From the NCBI RefSeq assembly GCF_000003815.2, contig NW_023365756.1:106335-160693 (forward strand): DNA of 54,359 nt. Direction: 5' to 3'. A program made the translations under genes and the position numbers. Shown here one piece after another: positions 12,101 to 22,200 of the stretch (positions within the stretch are counted from its first letter, which is position 1; each line of letters opens with the position of its first letter). Source of the stretch: Branchiostoma floridae (Eukaryota; Chordata; Leptocardii; Amphioxiformes; Branchiostomatidae). Under the pieces are notes generated by a model. The model ran no database searches, had not been told where the DNA came from, and worked only from the letters and a program-made list of their open reading frames with translations.

Positions 12101-15100
12101 CACAATCTATCAGCCTCTTAAGTTCTGCTGGCTTGAGGACATGTGTTAGGTATAATTTTCCCAAGTAGACACCTTAGAAATGACTTAGATTTTCCATTTT
12201 TTCAGGTATCCATATATAGTACAATTTGTCCTCGCAGGATAACCTTTGACCGCAATCATCTCTTGTATCGGCCTTGAAAACGAAGACTGGTCCTACCACT
12301 TTGCAAAATGACAATCACAAGGTTTACGTTTTGGTGCTGTTTGTTGTAAAAGAGTACGTGAAACCCGAAAAGAACTATGCTAATGCTTCGGCTTGGATGA
12401 GGGGGAGGGGGACGGGGAGGGGGACGGGGGGAAGGGATACTCCCGGCCATTTCACAGGCTGTTTTTTTTTACTTTCGGGCGTGACCCCTCCGTGGCCCCT
12501 TTGGACACTCTGCAGCTACCGGGGTATGTTTTGGGCACAACTTGGGCACCGGGACAAATCTTTTGCTTCGAGTCCGATCGGGGTTACACCCTCTAGCCCT
12601 ACGGGCATCCGTGCAAATGTGACGACAGCATTTTGGGAGTGTACATTTTCTCATATTTAGGCCTCACTTACGGGGTTCTCGGTCCAGTGTATCTGTAGAA
12701 TTGACTTTATCTAATTACAAAATTAATCTATCCTGTTGATTGGCTAACTGTTATCTTGCTGATCTGATGCGAGTTATCATGCGTGAATAAGAGACTCTTT
12801 TTGCAAAACAGTTGTTTTAATTTTACCGACGTTTCTGTGACCGTCTGCAAACTTCATCATGACAATTCTGGCTGGCTCACATTGTACTGCAAACAGAAGC
12901 GATCAGAAACGCAAAAGTATTTGCATAAGTACTTTGCGTTTCTGACCGCATCTGTAGGCAGCGACACCCGTATGGCATTTGGTACATGCGTCTTGGCAAT
13001 ACTGAGACCAAGGTCTATGTTGAGCCTACCTAGCGGTTATCCTCGGTAATACAGAAGAACCATCTATTTCTGCATCATATTCGGGACATGCTGTGGTCGT
13101 ATTTTAATAGGGTTGGTGTCTCTGGAGTCATTGGGTCTTGGAAACAACCAGATTCAAAACTACCCTCCGTTTGTTTTTGCCAACCTGCCATCTCTAACAA
13201 CCATCAACCTATCCAAGTAGGTATTTATTCATCAGTCATGTCAAAATGTTGAGAAATACTACATGTGTGAAGCTCTAACCATGTTCCTTAGACAATTATC
13301 AAGCATATACATTAACCATTTAAGAAACCTCTAAACTTAATTGATTTGACTTAGACAGGTACTTGCAGCATTTTCAAATTCCCTGGCAAAGCATCATACT
13401 TTAGGGTCGATTTTTTTCAATGTGTAGATTAGCATATCTCTTCGTTAAATCATCGATGATGAAAAGAAAACAGAAAGAAAGAAAGAAAGAAAGAACAATA
13501 AAACATTATGTTTTATATGCATGTAGCTATGGCTCCACCAGATTCACCTTGCATCCTGATACGTTCGGCAACCTAGCGGCACTCCGTCATCTGAATATTG
13601 CTGGTGTAACGAGCGTCTCGCCGGGTATGAAATTATAATTTATTTCTGTACATTTGTCTGTAAAATCTTTTTCAGTTTCAGGCATTTAACATGTGTCTCT
13701 CTCTCTCTCTCTCTTCTTTCTCTCTCTATACACATATATGTTTAGATATATTCTGTTTCTCTATCTCAATCTCAATCTCGATAGATAGATAAATAGATAG
13801 GAGATAGACAGATAAATAGATGAATAAATGAAAGCAGAGAACCAGATACAGGAAAGCGAAAATTAACTACCTTTAAAGTTGTACATTGCCAAATTAGTAA
13901 TTTGTTCCTTGCTTTAGCTATTCTTTATTGGAGTATCCTGTCTTTGCAGTATGTTATGCTCTACCTACGATAAGTTATGTTCTACCTTTAGGTGTGTTTC
14001 GGCACCTTCCTTGTCTCCAGACAGTATTGATGGGGAGCAGACTTACCTGTGATTGTGATATACTTGATCTAGCGACATGGCTGAATGGAACAGGTACATA
14101 TGCTTCACTCGAACTACCATTGGCGTACATTCTAATTGATTTTGCAAACAAAGATTTTCAGATTAAATTTATGGCATTATTATTGCCCGTTAATCTTTCA
14201 CATTGATATAAATACATAAAGAAGAAAATGTTACGGTACCGTCGTGGACACAGGTTATATTTATTGGTTCAACTCCTGCCATTTTTGTCTAGATTTGTGC
14301 CATTGTAAAACATTTATGCCCTTTAATTTGTTGATCAAAGCGTAATTGGGTACATAATTTATTGATCCAAGCGTAAGTGGGTACGTGACTTCGTCGAGTA
14401 AAAACAGCTGTCACTGTGGAATTAAGTGAGGAAATGGGTTTCCCCTTATCTAGGACAGGCTACTCCTGCCTATTAAAGGCCAGGGACGGGCCCCTTGCTC
14501 GTCTCCGTTAGTTCCCCCTTTGTCTACCCCTACAGACTCAAAAATTGATACTTTAAACCTTCAGTTAATCAGAATTCCTGCCGTTTCTTTTGTATGTAGC
14601 CGTGACTGCTCGACCGCATGAACGCACGTCAAAGCCTGTAAAATGCTACAATCCAAGTCACCTGAGGAATGTGCCTCTCATAGACCTACGAGAGGAAGAC
14701 TTGCGTATGACGTGCCCAGCGACAACCGAACCACCATCAACACAATCTACTGTTCAGATCTGGTAGGTTTTCAAACTGTGGAGTCTTTATGCGTAATGTA
14801 TTGCCTTCGCTAAGAAGGCTATGGAATTGGTTTTCATCGTTTAAAGGAAAATATTACCATTGAAAGCATTTAAGTTTAAACTATTCCGTTCAAATCCGTT
14901 GATATACCACTGATCTGTGCCCTTTGAGGAAGGCATTTTACACGACTTTCTTCGCTTCAATCAGGTGGAAATAAGTACCTAGCTTCGGTTATTAGAGCCA
15001 TCCCAAGAATAGGAAATTAAATGAACGACCTATGTTTGAGGAGACACACGATGAACTCGCTGAACGCTGAACCCAACAAACTTCACGATAAAGTATAGGA

Positions 15101-17160
15101 TCCCCTTGGTGTAAGTGGATCAAATCCCACAGTCCTGTGGCTATCTGTCGTATTGACGTCACCTGTTTTAGCGCCGAATGACAGCCGCTCCATACCCTTG
15201 CAATTCTAAGCTCCGCCTATTTTAAGCTCCTCTCAATTTAGCCTGCGCTGAGAGAGAGGTCTGCCCAGGCAATAAGACAGTATCTAAGGGGTAAATGCAA
15301 TGAATACTTATTCGTCTGCCATGATTGTTGTCTTTCTCTTTTATCACATGTGATGCTTCATCTTTTGTACAGCCCAACACCCTCTCCTACAACTGAAGTT
15401 AGCACGTCTTCTCGTCTGGTCACAAATCCAAGTCCAACAACACCACTTCCCTCGTCCTTTAAAACAGCACAACCAGGAACCTGCCCCGGTCCACAGGACG
15501 TCACCATCCAAAACGTACAGGACTCTCGTACCGACATTCAGTGGTCTCACGGAGGTAAAGCCGTTAATACGGACCTGACAGGATTCGTCATTCAGTACCA
15601 AATCTTTGGTCACCAGTCGTGGATGTCAACACAGAAGATTCACTCGGATAGCCGTTACTTCACCATAAATGATCTCCTTCCTGACACGCCGTACCAAGCC
15701 TGTGTGGCTGTTCTCTGCAAGGATGAGCTGATACAGCCAGGATTGGACCACTGTGTGGCCTTTACAACCGGATCAGCATCTCTATCCCAGGCAACAGTAG
15801 TAGGCTTGGCTGTTGGCATCCCGTCGTTGGTCATCATCCTAGGCCTTTTGGCAGCAGTCTTCTGGAAGATGAGAGGGCGATCCTCTTCAGAACATGACGC
15901 CGGTTACACACCTGAACGCCCTCACCGCCAGGTAATTTCAAAAGTTTGTTTTCAATTCAATGAATGGCTTTTGTTTTCTGTATAACATAACATAACATAC
16001 ATACCATTACTGTCTCGCCCACTATGAAGACCCTCCCCTTAAAGTTTGGGCCTCATTGAGAATATTNNNNNNNNNNNNNNNNNNNNNNNNNNNNNNNNNN
16101 NNNNNNNNNNNNNNNNNNNNNNNNNNNNNNNNNNNNNNNNNNNNNNNNNNNNNNNNNNNNNNNNNNAAGACTCTTTAGCATATCTACCCATCTCCCGGCT
16201 GCATTGTCGGCTTTGACCATGCGTATGGGTACTTAGACTTGTAAATCTCCTTATTCTCCTGACTTAGAGGGCAAATTCTCATACACATTACTAACTAGTT
16301 TCCGTCTATAGGAAGCGGGTCAAAGGGTAGTAGTGAAGGTCCAGGCATGTTTATGTCTAAGGGGTATTGACCTTTGACCTTGCGTAAGCCTCATCAGAAT
16401 CGTGAATATCTTTTCGTCTTGCCCTACAGGAAGCGGATCAAAAGATGGCTGACGGTGTAATTGATAATCAGGGGAATGAGTACCGAACCTCAACATGCGC
16501 AGGAGAGTCAGCATCTGGCAGTATCACCAGCTCGTATCTGGACGTGGGCAGAGCTGCGGACATGCTGAACTCAACAGGTTCGTTTGTTGTTGTTTTTTGT
16601 CTGTTTAGTCTTTTTAGTCTGTTTGATGAAATAGTCTCCATTGATGGAATATAAACATGTAGCACTATATTATCAACTAATTCGATAACATAAATGCATA
16701 ACCTCAGGCATGTTTTTTTTTGCAGTTTTATGATTTTGTGTATTTGTTTACAGTTGAGGACATATTTATATGATATTTGTCACGTTGGTAGGCGTGGCCA
16801 AAACAGGTTCAATTATGCTGACCCTAGCTTTTCTCCCTGGTTCTGCAGTAGACCTTCTGATAGTAATATCTCGTGTTCTTGGCATGTTCCAGGTTTGATT
16901 TTGGGTGGTAGATAGCTTTCGTTAAGTGCTTTTTGTGCTCTATTATAGGTACTAGGGCAGACGATGCTCACTATGTACCCGCTCCTGCTCCGCGTCCGGA
17001 CCCAAGCATCCCCTTAAGCTCAGTCAAGAACCCCGCATACACCCCTGATGACAGTATGAACGACAACATCTACACTACAGTCGACGACGCACTTGAAGAC
17101 GGAGCAGATGCTAATATGTCAACTACAGAGGACGACGTTTACATCCATGTCATTGGTTAA
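9152..17160 (+). CDS. LRR - fibronectin III transmembrane receptor with tyrosine-rich tail
   Basis: Exons: 9152-9260, 9630 into the gap at 10399, 10702-10788, 11522-11639, 13111-13216, 13527-13624, 13992-14093, 14600-14762, 15373-15931, 16430-16577 and 16949-17160. Phases agree at every junction I could read. The product is about 862 residues if the gapped exon 2 equals its 887-nt paralogue. Order: signal peptide (MMACRLKF to VSAQ), LRRNT (C-x3-C-x-C-x6-C), about 17 LRRs of the LxxLxLxxN type, LRRCT (C-x-C then two later Cys), Thr/Pro linker, FN3, membrane helix of about 25 residues, cytoplasmic tail. This is the layout of type I adhesion or recognition receptors such as FLRT/LRFN-like proteins or invertebrate LRR immune receptors. 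Orthology to any named gene is not claimed. The first ATG is chosen because it opens the signal peptide. An ATTAAA at 17925-17930 is a possible poly(A) signal. Confidence 0.88.
9630..10398 (+). CDS. LRR receptor exon 2 (LRR array, 3' end lost in gap)
   Basis: The acceptor after CCAAG gives phase 1 and completes the LRRNT (CRCEGTTMDCSHG), followed by ten LRRs of 22-25 residues with LxxLxLxxNxI cores. The exon runs into the 100-N gap. Just before the gap it reads GAGGATGCGCG, where the left copy has GAGGACGGCGCG. One base is therefore missing and the frame is disturbed for the last few codons. The position beside a contig end makes an assembly or sequencing error the likeliest cause. Confidence 0.85.
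10399..10498. other. assembly gap (100 N) inside LRR exon 2
   Basis: Exactly 100 N. From the left copy, the missing part should include about the last 110 coding bases of exon 2 and the start of intron 2. Confidence 0.98.
10850..11140. mobile_element. foldback-like insertion in intron 3 of right copy
   Basis: The left copy lacks this sequence. The stretch at about 10853-11005 folds on itself: ATGCATTCCGTATCACCC and ACCTCACCGCGGGT pair imperfectly with the later ACCCGCGGGAGG and GGGTAATGCGTGATAG. A second ACGACATAACTA near 11128 resembles the start ACGTATAACTA. It is probably a hairpin-type non-autonomous transposon. Boundaries are approximate. Confidence 0.45.
11751..11922 (+). mobile_element. 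foldback MITE, CAGTAGAAGCC family (right-arm copy)
   Basis: Begins ACAGTAGAAGCCAGTTAATTGC and ends TGCAATTAAACAGCTTCTACT, so the ends are inverted repeats. Orthologous to the inverted copy at 1541-1709 in the other arm. Confidence 0.65.
12904..12947. repeat. short hairpin in intron 4
   Basis: TCAGAAACGCAAA and TTTGCGTTTCTGA form near-perfect 13-bp arms around a short A/T-rich loop. It is probably a repeat remnant. No function can be read from it. Confidence 0.6.
13694..13830. repeat. simple repeats (CT)n and (GATA)n in intron 6
   Basis: A (CT)n run at about 13694-13727 is followed by GATAGATAAATAGATA-type repeats to about 13830, all inside the intron between LRR exons 6 and 7. Confidence 0.85.
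15373..15931 (+). CDS. LRR receptor exon 9: Thr/Pro linker, FN3 domain, transmembrane helix
   Basis: Opens with a linker rich in Thr, Ser and Pro, probably O-glycosylated. An FN3 domain follows from about GTCPGPQDV to VAFTTG, with the typical W (DIQWSHGG), Y (VIQYQI) and YQACV positions plus extra Cys. The helix (TVVGLAVGIPSLVIILGLLA) is followed by the basic stop-transfer sequence KMRGR. It ends at CAG|GTAATT in phase 0. Confidence 0.9.
16067..16166. other. assembly gap (100 N) in receptor intron 9
   Basis: Exactly 100 N, located between the membrane-helix exon and the tail exons. A small extra tail exon could be hidden here, because both flanking junctions are phase 0. Confidence 0.98.
16430..16577 (+). 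CDS. LRR receptor exon 10: cytoplasmic tail, first part
   Basis: The acceptor is CCCTACAG and the exon ends at ACAG|GTTCG in phase 1. It encodes an acidic/polar tail with EYRTS and SSYLDV. The latter fits the ITIM consensus [SIVL]-x-Y-x-x-[IVL]. A similar acceptor and first 14 bases (TCTATAG|GAAGCGGGTCAAAG) occur at 16312, with a stop after 21 codons. That could be a decayed duplicate of this exon's start. Confidence 0.85.
16949..17160 (+). CDS. LRR receptor last exon: tyrosine-rich C-terminus
   Basis: The acceptor is TATTATAG and the exon ends at TAA 17158-17160. The 70 residues hold tyrosines in AHYVPA, PAYTPD, NIYTTV and DVYIHVIG, with acidic residues around the last two. NIYTTV and DVYIHV have the Y-x-x-V core of SH2-binding sites but not a strict ITIM at -2. 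The tail has no enzymatic domain, so any signalling would be through recruited proteins (inference). Confidence 0.88.
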
Positions 17161-18530
17161 TCGAGGACACTGGTGATGGTAAGGCCATGTTGATTATATG
17201 AATGACACCATCTGTGAACCCCATGCACCTTTGACCAGTTGATGACGTCACACTTCCGTTCAGGATACGTGACTTTGGCATGATGACTTGATCATTTCAT
17301 CTTCAGAAATGTTGGATGACTGACCTGAGCTTTCTTTGAAGATAACGCTTTATAACGTTAATGATTTAATCACTATTATAGATGTCCGCTTACGCAAGCT
17401 ATTGATGATTAGAAAAATAACTGTATAGCTGTTAGCATTACTTTTGTTCATGGGCAAAAGACACGGAACAGTCTATACTTGTTTCATGTTTATGAAGAGA
17501 ATATATTCATTGGATCTTTACTTCTTAAAATTCCATTTTTCTTCCTAAATACCCTGTATAAGGGCAATTTGTCGAATGTATATTTGTTCTTGGTTTAAAG
17601 GACAAAGTGTTATGTCTAGAAGACGCAGATATGCAATGATTGCTGAAGTCAATGGATGCAGGTTCTCAATATGTAATTTTGATATGTCGGGAAATGTTCT
17701 TATAATCTTATTAAAGCAGACATGTATATGGTAGTTCAAGATATGAAGTGTGCATGCATAGTTATGCATTGTGTATAATATGTCAAATTCTAAGACCCTC
17801 GCAGGTTATTTATTTGTTATTCTAAAGATATATTACAGGGTATTTTGTATTGAAATTTTTGCTTTTTTTGCGTACCTTATATATATGTGTGCATATGTAG
17901 TACTGTAAATGTAAGGAAATACACATTAAATGTATCCTTTTATTTAACATATCAACACCACGTCAAAAATTGTTATCGGGAATAGGTGTAACAAAAGTAG
18001 AATAGAAATGTATTACCTACTTTCCAATCTGTATCTTGTCAAGAACACTTATATTGTCATTGGTTACACATTTTATCTCAAAACAACAATTTTAATATCA
18101 TATCCATAAAGTTTGGTAAAAATTCGAAAACTCAAGCCATTTGTACCATAATGATAGTTATGACGTGATTTGGTGATACATGTATGCGCATAATACACAT
18201 TGTAGCTTCGACTAAGGAATTTATTATACGTGTAATATGGTTAGTATAACCGTATACTTAAAACACGTAAAATACAATGAGGTATACGTCAGGGAAAATT
18301 GACGATAATTCCCTTATATAATCTTAATAAGTATAACTACTATAATAACGAATTGTAGATTCAGCGCACTGTTATCATAGACTTTCAACGCTGGGTTTTA
18401 TGGATTTTATATACATACTGTATAGCATCCTCTTATGTCAGGCTCGCCGATAAGTAGTATATGTCAAGCAACGGCCTGGTGTACATGTACTGAACTGCGA
18501 TCCGTCCTTCTCGCTTTGTTAGCACTTACC

Positions 18531-18643
18531 AGCCGTCAGCACCCAATGAAACGCTCCCCTTCTATTGTTGGAGGGAAAGTCATCAGCCAATCACGTTTCC
18601 TCTTGACCGCAGGCGACGACGTGATTGGTTGTTGACGGCTGAG
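18531..18643. mobile_element. imperfect inverted repeat (MITE-like)
   Basis: CAGCCGTCAGCACCCAATGA at the left pairs with TGATTGGTTGTTGACGGCTG at the right, with a second internal pair (CCAATCACGT/ACGTGATTGG). About 110 bp, no coding sequence. Confidence 0.55.
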
Positions 18644-19079
18644 AAACGCAAACAAAGTAACGAAGGATGGCAGCTAAACCGTTGTTTGATATAAACAAGC
18701 GGCATGTGTCTGGTGTGAGAGGATACGTTATGGTATCAATTGGTACCGATTCTTTCTCTCTCTCTCTCAACCATATGTGGAAGGATGAGTCGCTCGACCT
18801 GTAAGATTAAAATCATGAAAAAATAAAGGTTGGTGTGAGAGGATGACTTACTACTTTTTTGTATTTATCATAATCATAAACATTAACATCCGAAAAACTT
18901 TCTATTATAAGTAGTAAAATAATTAAACAATGGGGAGAACAAAGTCAGGTAAAGAAACATCTTTGTTGATCTGCAAAGACATTTTACGAAATTTGGTTGA
19001 TTTTGCGTTCGTAAAAATAGTATATGTATCTGCTTGTGGGTTTGACGTACGCCAGTGCACCTTTATCCGCAAGATAACC

Positions 19080-19206
19080 TATATCCGTTGTTTTAAAAAC
19101 TGGGGTATTGTGGGATATCAAGTCGACAGACGGTGGTTTCGATTTTTCATAATTTAAATCTACCTTCCCAGCTTGATATTCATCAATGTTTTTAAACAAC
19201 GGATAT
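19080..19206. mobile_element. imperfect inverted repeat (foldback)
   Basis: TATCCGTTGTTTTAAAAAC at the left pairs with GTTTTTAAACAACGGATA at the right. GATATCAAG and CTTGATATT pair further inside. The open frames over it on both strands are products of the palindrome. Confidence 0.6.
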
Positions 19207-19260
19207 GCGTTACCCCCGGGGATATAGCTGAACAAGCATTAACCCATTTAGTTACCATTC

Positions 19261-22200
19261 TTAGTTCTTCGCTATGAAGCGACAGGCCCCCTCCCTCGCC
19301 CCGGCCTCACGGATACAATCCTCCCCGTCATTACAGTCGGATCGGCGGCTGCAGGTCCGGCCGCATGCACCACGTGACTCCCCGTCCCGGCGTGCACAGC
19401 GCTCGTTCTGAGCACAGTCCGAGTTGATATTACACTGGATAACAGATAATGAAATATTTTGAACGCATTGTTTGCATATCGTCAATGAGGAAAAATCTTA
19501 GAAGTTTTTCCCCCGGAAACTTGATAAATATTACAATTATAGTATCGAGAGAGAAAACAGGATGAAGGCTCCATAAACGGCGTATGCGTAATGAGATATA
19601 TTATGGGTAACGGGTGAAGGTGACTAACTTGTAATTAGTTTGTGTCTAGATAATTTCTGAAACATGTCCAAACTTGTTTTGTTTACGTCAGAGGAAGACG
19701 ATATCATCAAGTCGTTGGCTAGGTATACACTTTGTTTTAGAAAAATCTTCAAATTGTTATCCTTGGAGTGTATTTTCCGTTTTTCTTAGAGTATATCTTA
19801 TTTCCTAAGCGTACACTTTTTCCTAGGTATCCTACCTTATTTAGGATGATGTACTGACAGGCTCCGAAGGTGTCCCCGGCTTCCTTGTGACATTTCTCGC
19901 CGGAGTCGCAGTCGTCCAGCCCGTCACACCGCTTAGCGCAGCCGCCAGCCTCGTCCAGCGGGTCGATCGCACACTTCCCCTGGCGACCGCACTCTGAGTC
20001 CCGCACACAGCGTTTCGTCTGAAAAAAAGAAGATTATGCATATAAATAGAATACTTGATGAGCTTTTATTGCACACGTTTGCCCTAGATATTCTAAGTAC
20101 AGGCCAATGGTCTTATACACAAACGTAAGTATAAAAATATAATCCAAGTAAATGTGCACCTTGTCACGAGAACGTGTATATAGTAGAACCAATTCATTGC
20201 ATAGCAAATTAAAGCACACTTCTGTTTATTGCACTGAATTCCAAAATCCCAAACTGGTGCAGTCCGGCTGTATAACTTCTTATCATTGCACGAAATACGC
20301 TGGCAAATTGGCTTTGCAATTAAATGGCTTCTACAGTATCAAGTCGGTGAGGTTCGTGCTGACATTTTTGTCGTACGCAGTCACACCCACAATACGTACA
20401 TAATACACATTTCAACAGTTTTGCGTCATTTTTAGGTACGCAGACATACGCATAGTTTGTCATATTAATTTTGATCCCGTAGGAAATAACCTTGCAACCT
20501 GCTTGTAATTTTATATGTACTGAAATTTCTAAATCGCATGATCTCAACATTGAATTGAAGGAAACAATCAATGTAGGTAGTGCAGTTTTACCTGGCACCG
20601 CCTGAGGTCGTTGTCGTAGATAAGTTCCTGGCAGGACAACAGGCCGTCCTCTCTGCCGCCGTCGTTACAGTCGGCGTCGTTTCTGCACTACAAGAGGACA
20701 ACAAACACACAACAGTCATTCTTAGTCGGTACACAGTTCAGTTTAGGGGAACAAATGGCTTAATTGTGAAATCTAAGTGTAAGGAAGGTTGGATTTTAAT
20801 GAACGAATGAAGAGTTTATTGTACATACATACCCACAGGTCGCAACAAAAGATACATAAAATATATACAACGTTATCCAAAACAAAAATCGTACTCTACT
20901 ACGTACGTGGATTCTTATACCAAATACACGGAGTATGGTATACAATTGATTCTTCATTTCATTCTTTCACATCTTATTCGTTGTTTTTGGGACTGAATTT
21001 TTCATTCTACGACATTAGTATACGTTTTTCGACTTTTTTTTTCAATCAACGACATATATTTGCTCAATTTGCAGCTGCCTTCTACGCTTCATGATGTGGT
21101 CCAAACACGGCACCTCTTTTGGAAAACAGACGAAAACTCATGCACGCGCGGATGTTATCTACATAATTGAGACAACATGGCTCAATGCTGGAGAAAGCAA
21201 GCAGGGTACTAGGGATTTTCAAGTCCTCCCAGGCATCACGAAGTGTTATATAAACAGGCGACACACATTCTAACCTTTGGGGCCCTGGGGTCATGAGGTA
21301 CTGACAGGGGTCAACTTCATGGGTCAGCCATCTTGAAAATGTTACGCTTCCCCTGAATTATCTTAATAGAATGAGAAATGGGAAAGATAACACGGCACAC
21401 TATCCTTAGTCTTAAACGACCATTTGAACGGAAATACATGAAATTGTATTTCCTTTTAAAGATACGATGCTGTTGTGCTAGAAGACACAAAATCTAGTAG
21501 AAGTTACAAGGAGATGTCTTTTATGATTTCTAGCTTTCAGTTCGACCAATTCAAGTCACAAGGTTGCTGCGATATAATCGTATGATATTGACACAGTATT
21601 TTGTATTGTATTCGTTGTTTTTTCGTTTTGTGATGAAATTGAGACCCACCACGTCGCTCCGTTCAACCTCTCTTCACACTTTAGCCTGGCCTCTGTCCAG
21701 GATCTTACAGTGCAGAAATTCCGACCCAATTTCTGAGAGGGGACCAGACACACGGTGACAATTTAACGATTTAACAGCTGAGACAAGTAGGCCCTGACTT
21801 CTCGATTCGACTAGTCCAATCAAGGGAAAAAGGGACTTGCATTTGAAACAATATATTTCACCATACTATGTATGGCTGAAATATAAATATTACCATATTC
21901 TCGTACAAGCTTTAGCGGCAAGCCTATATTGCGAAATACAGGATGTCCCAATGGCTCTACTGGTAGCGGCCTCACAGTTTCTCTCCTACTCAATTAGTTG
22001 GTAGTTGGGAGAATTTTACCCATTTTCTTTGGGAGATTCCGCACGAGAATACAGTCATGTGACGCGTTGACCTTTATAAGAGTCTTAAGAAGTTGATGTC
22101 AAGATAAGAACGCCCCAAAAGTCTCACAGCTTGAGATAAGGCAAGAGAGATAAGAATGTTGTCCGCAGAATTCCGGTAGCTCGCACGAGATTTATCTGTC

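Larger units (their letters stand above)
9055..12343 (+). repeat. right arm of ~11-kb inverted duplication
   Basis: Plus-strand counterpart of 1096-4025, holding exons 1-4 of the complete LRR receptor gene plus its promoter. It is longer mainly because intron 3 is 733 bp here against 203 bp on the left, owing to an inserted foldback-like segment around 10850-11390. Confidence 0.85.
17161..19260. other. 3' flank of receptor gene; no further gene seen
   Basis: A/T-rich stretch that probably includes the receptor's 3' UTR. Contains two inverted repeats listed separately. The short open frames here look random. Confidence 0.6.

Noticed and set aside
18984-19235. 83-codon minus-strand and 75-codon plus-strand open frames
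   Set aside because: Both lie over the 19080-19206 inverted repeat and mirror each other through the palindrome.
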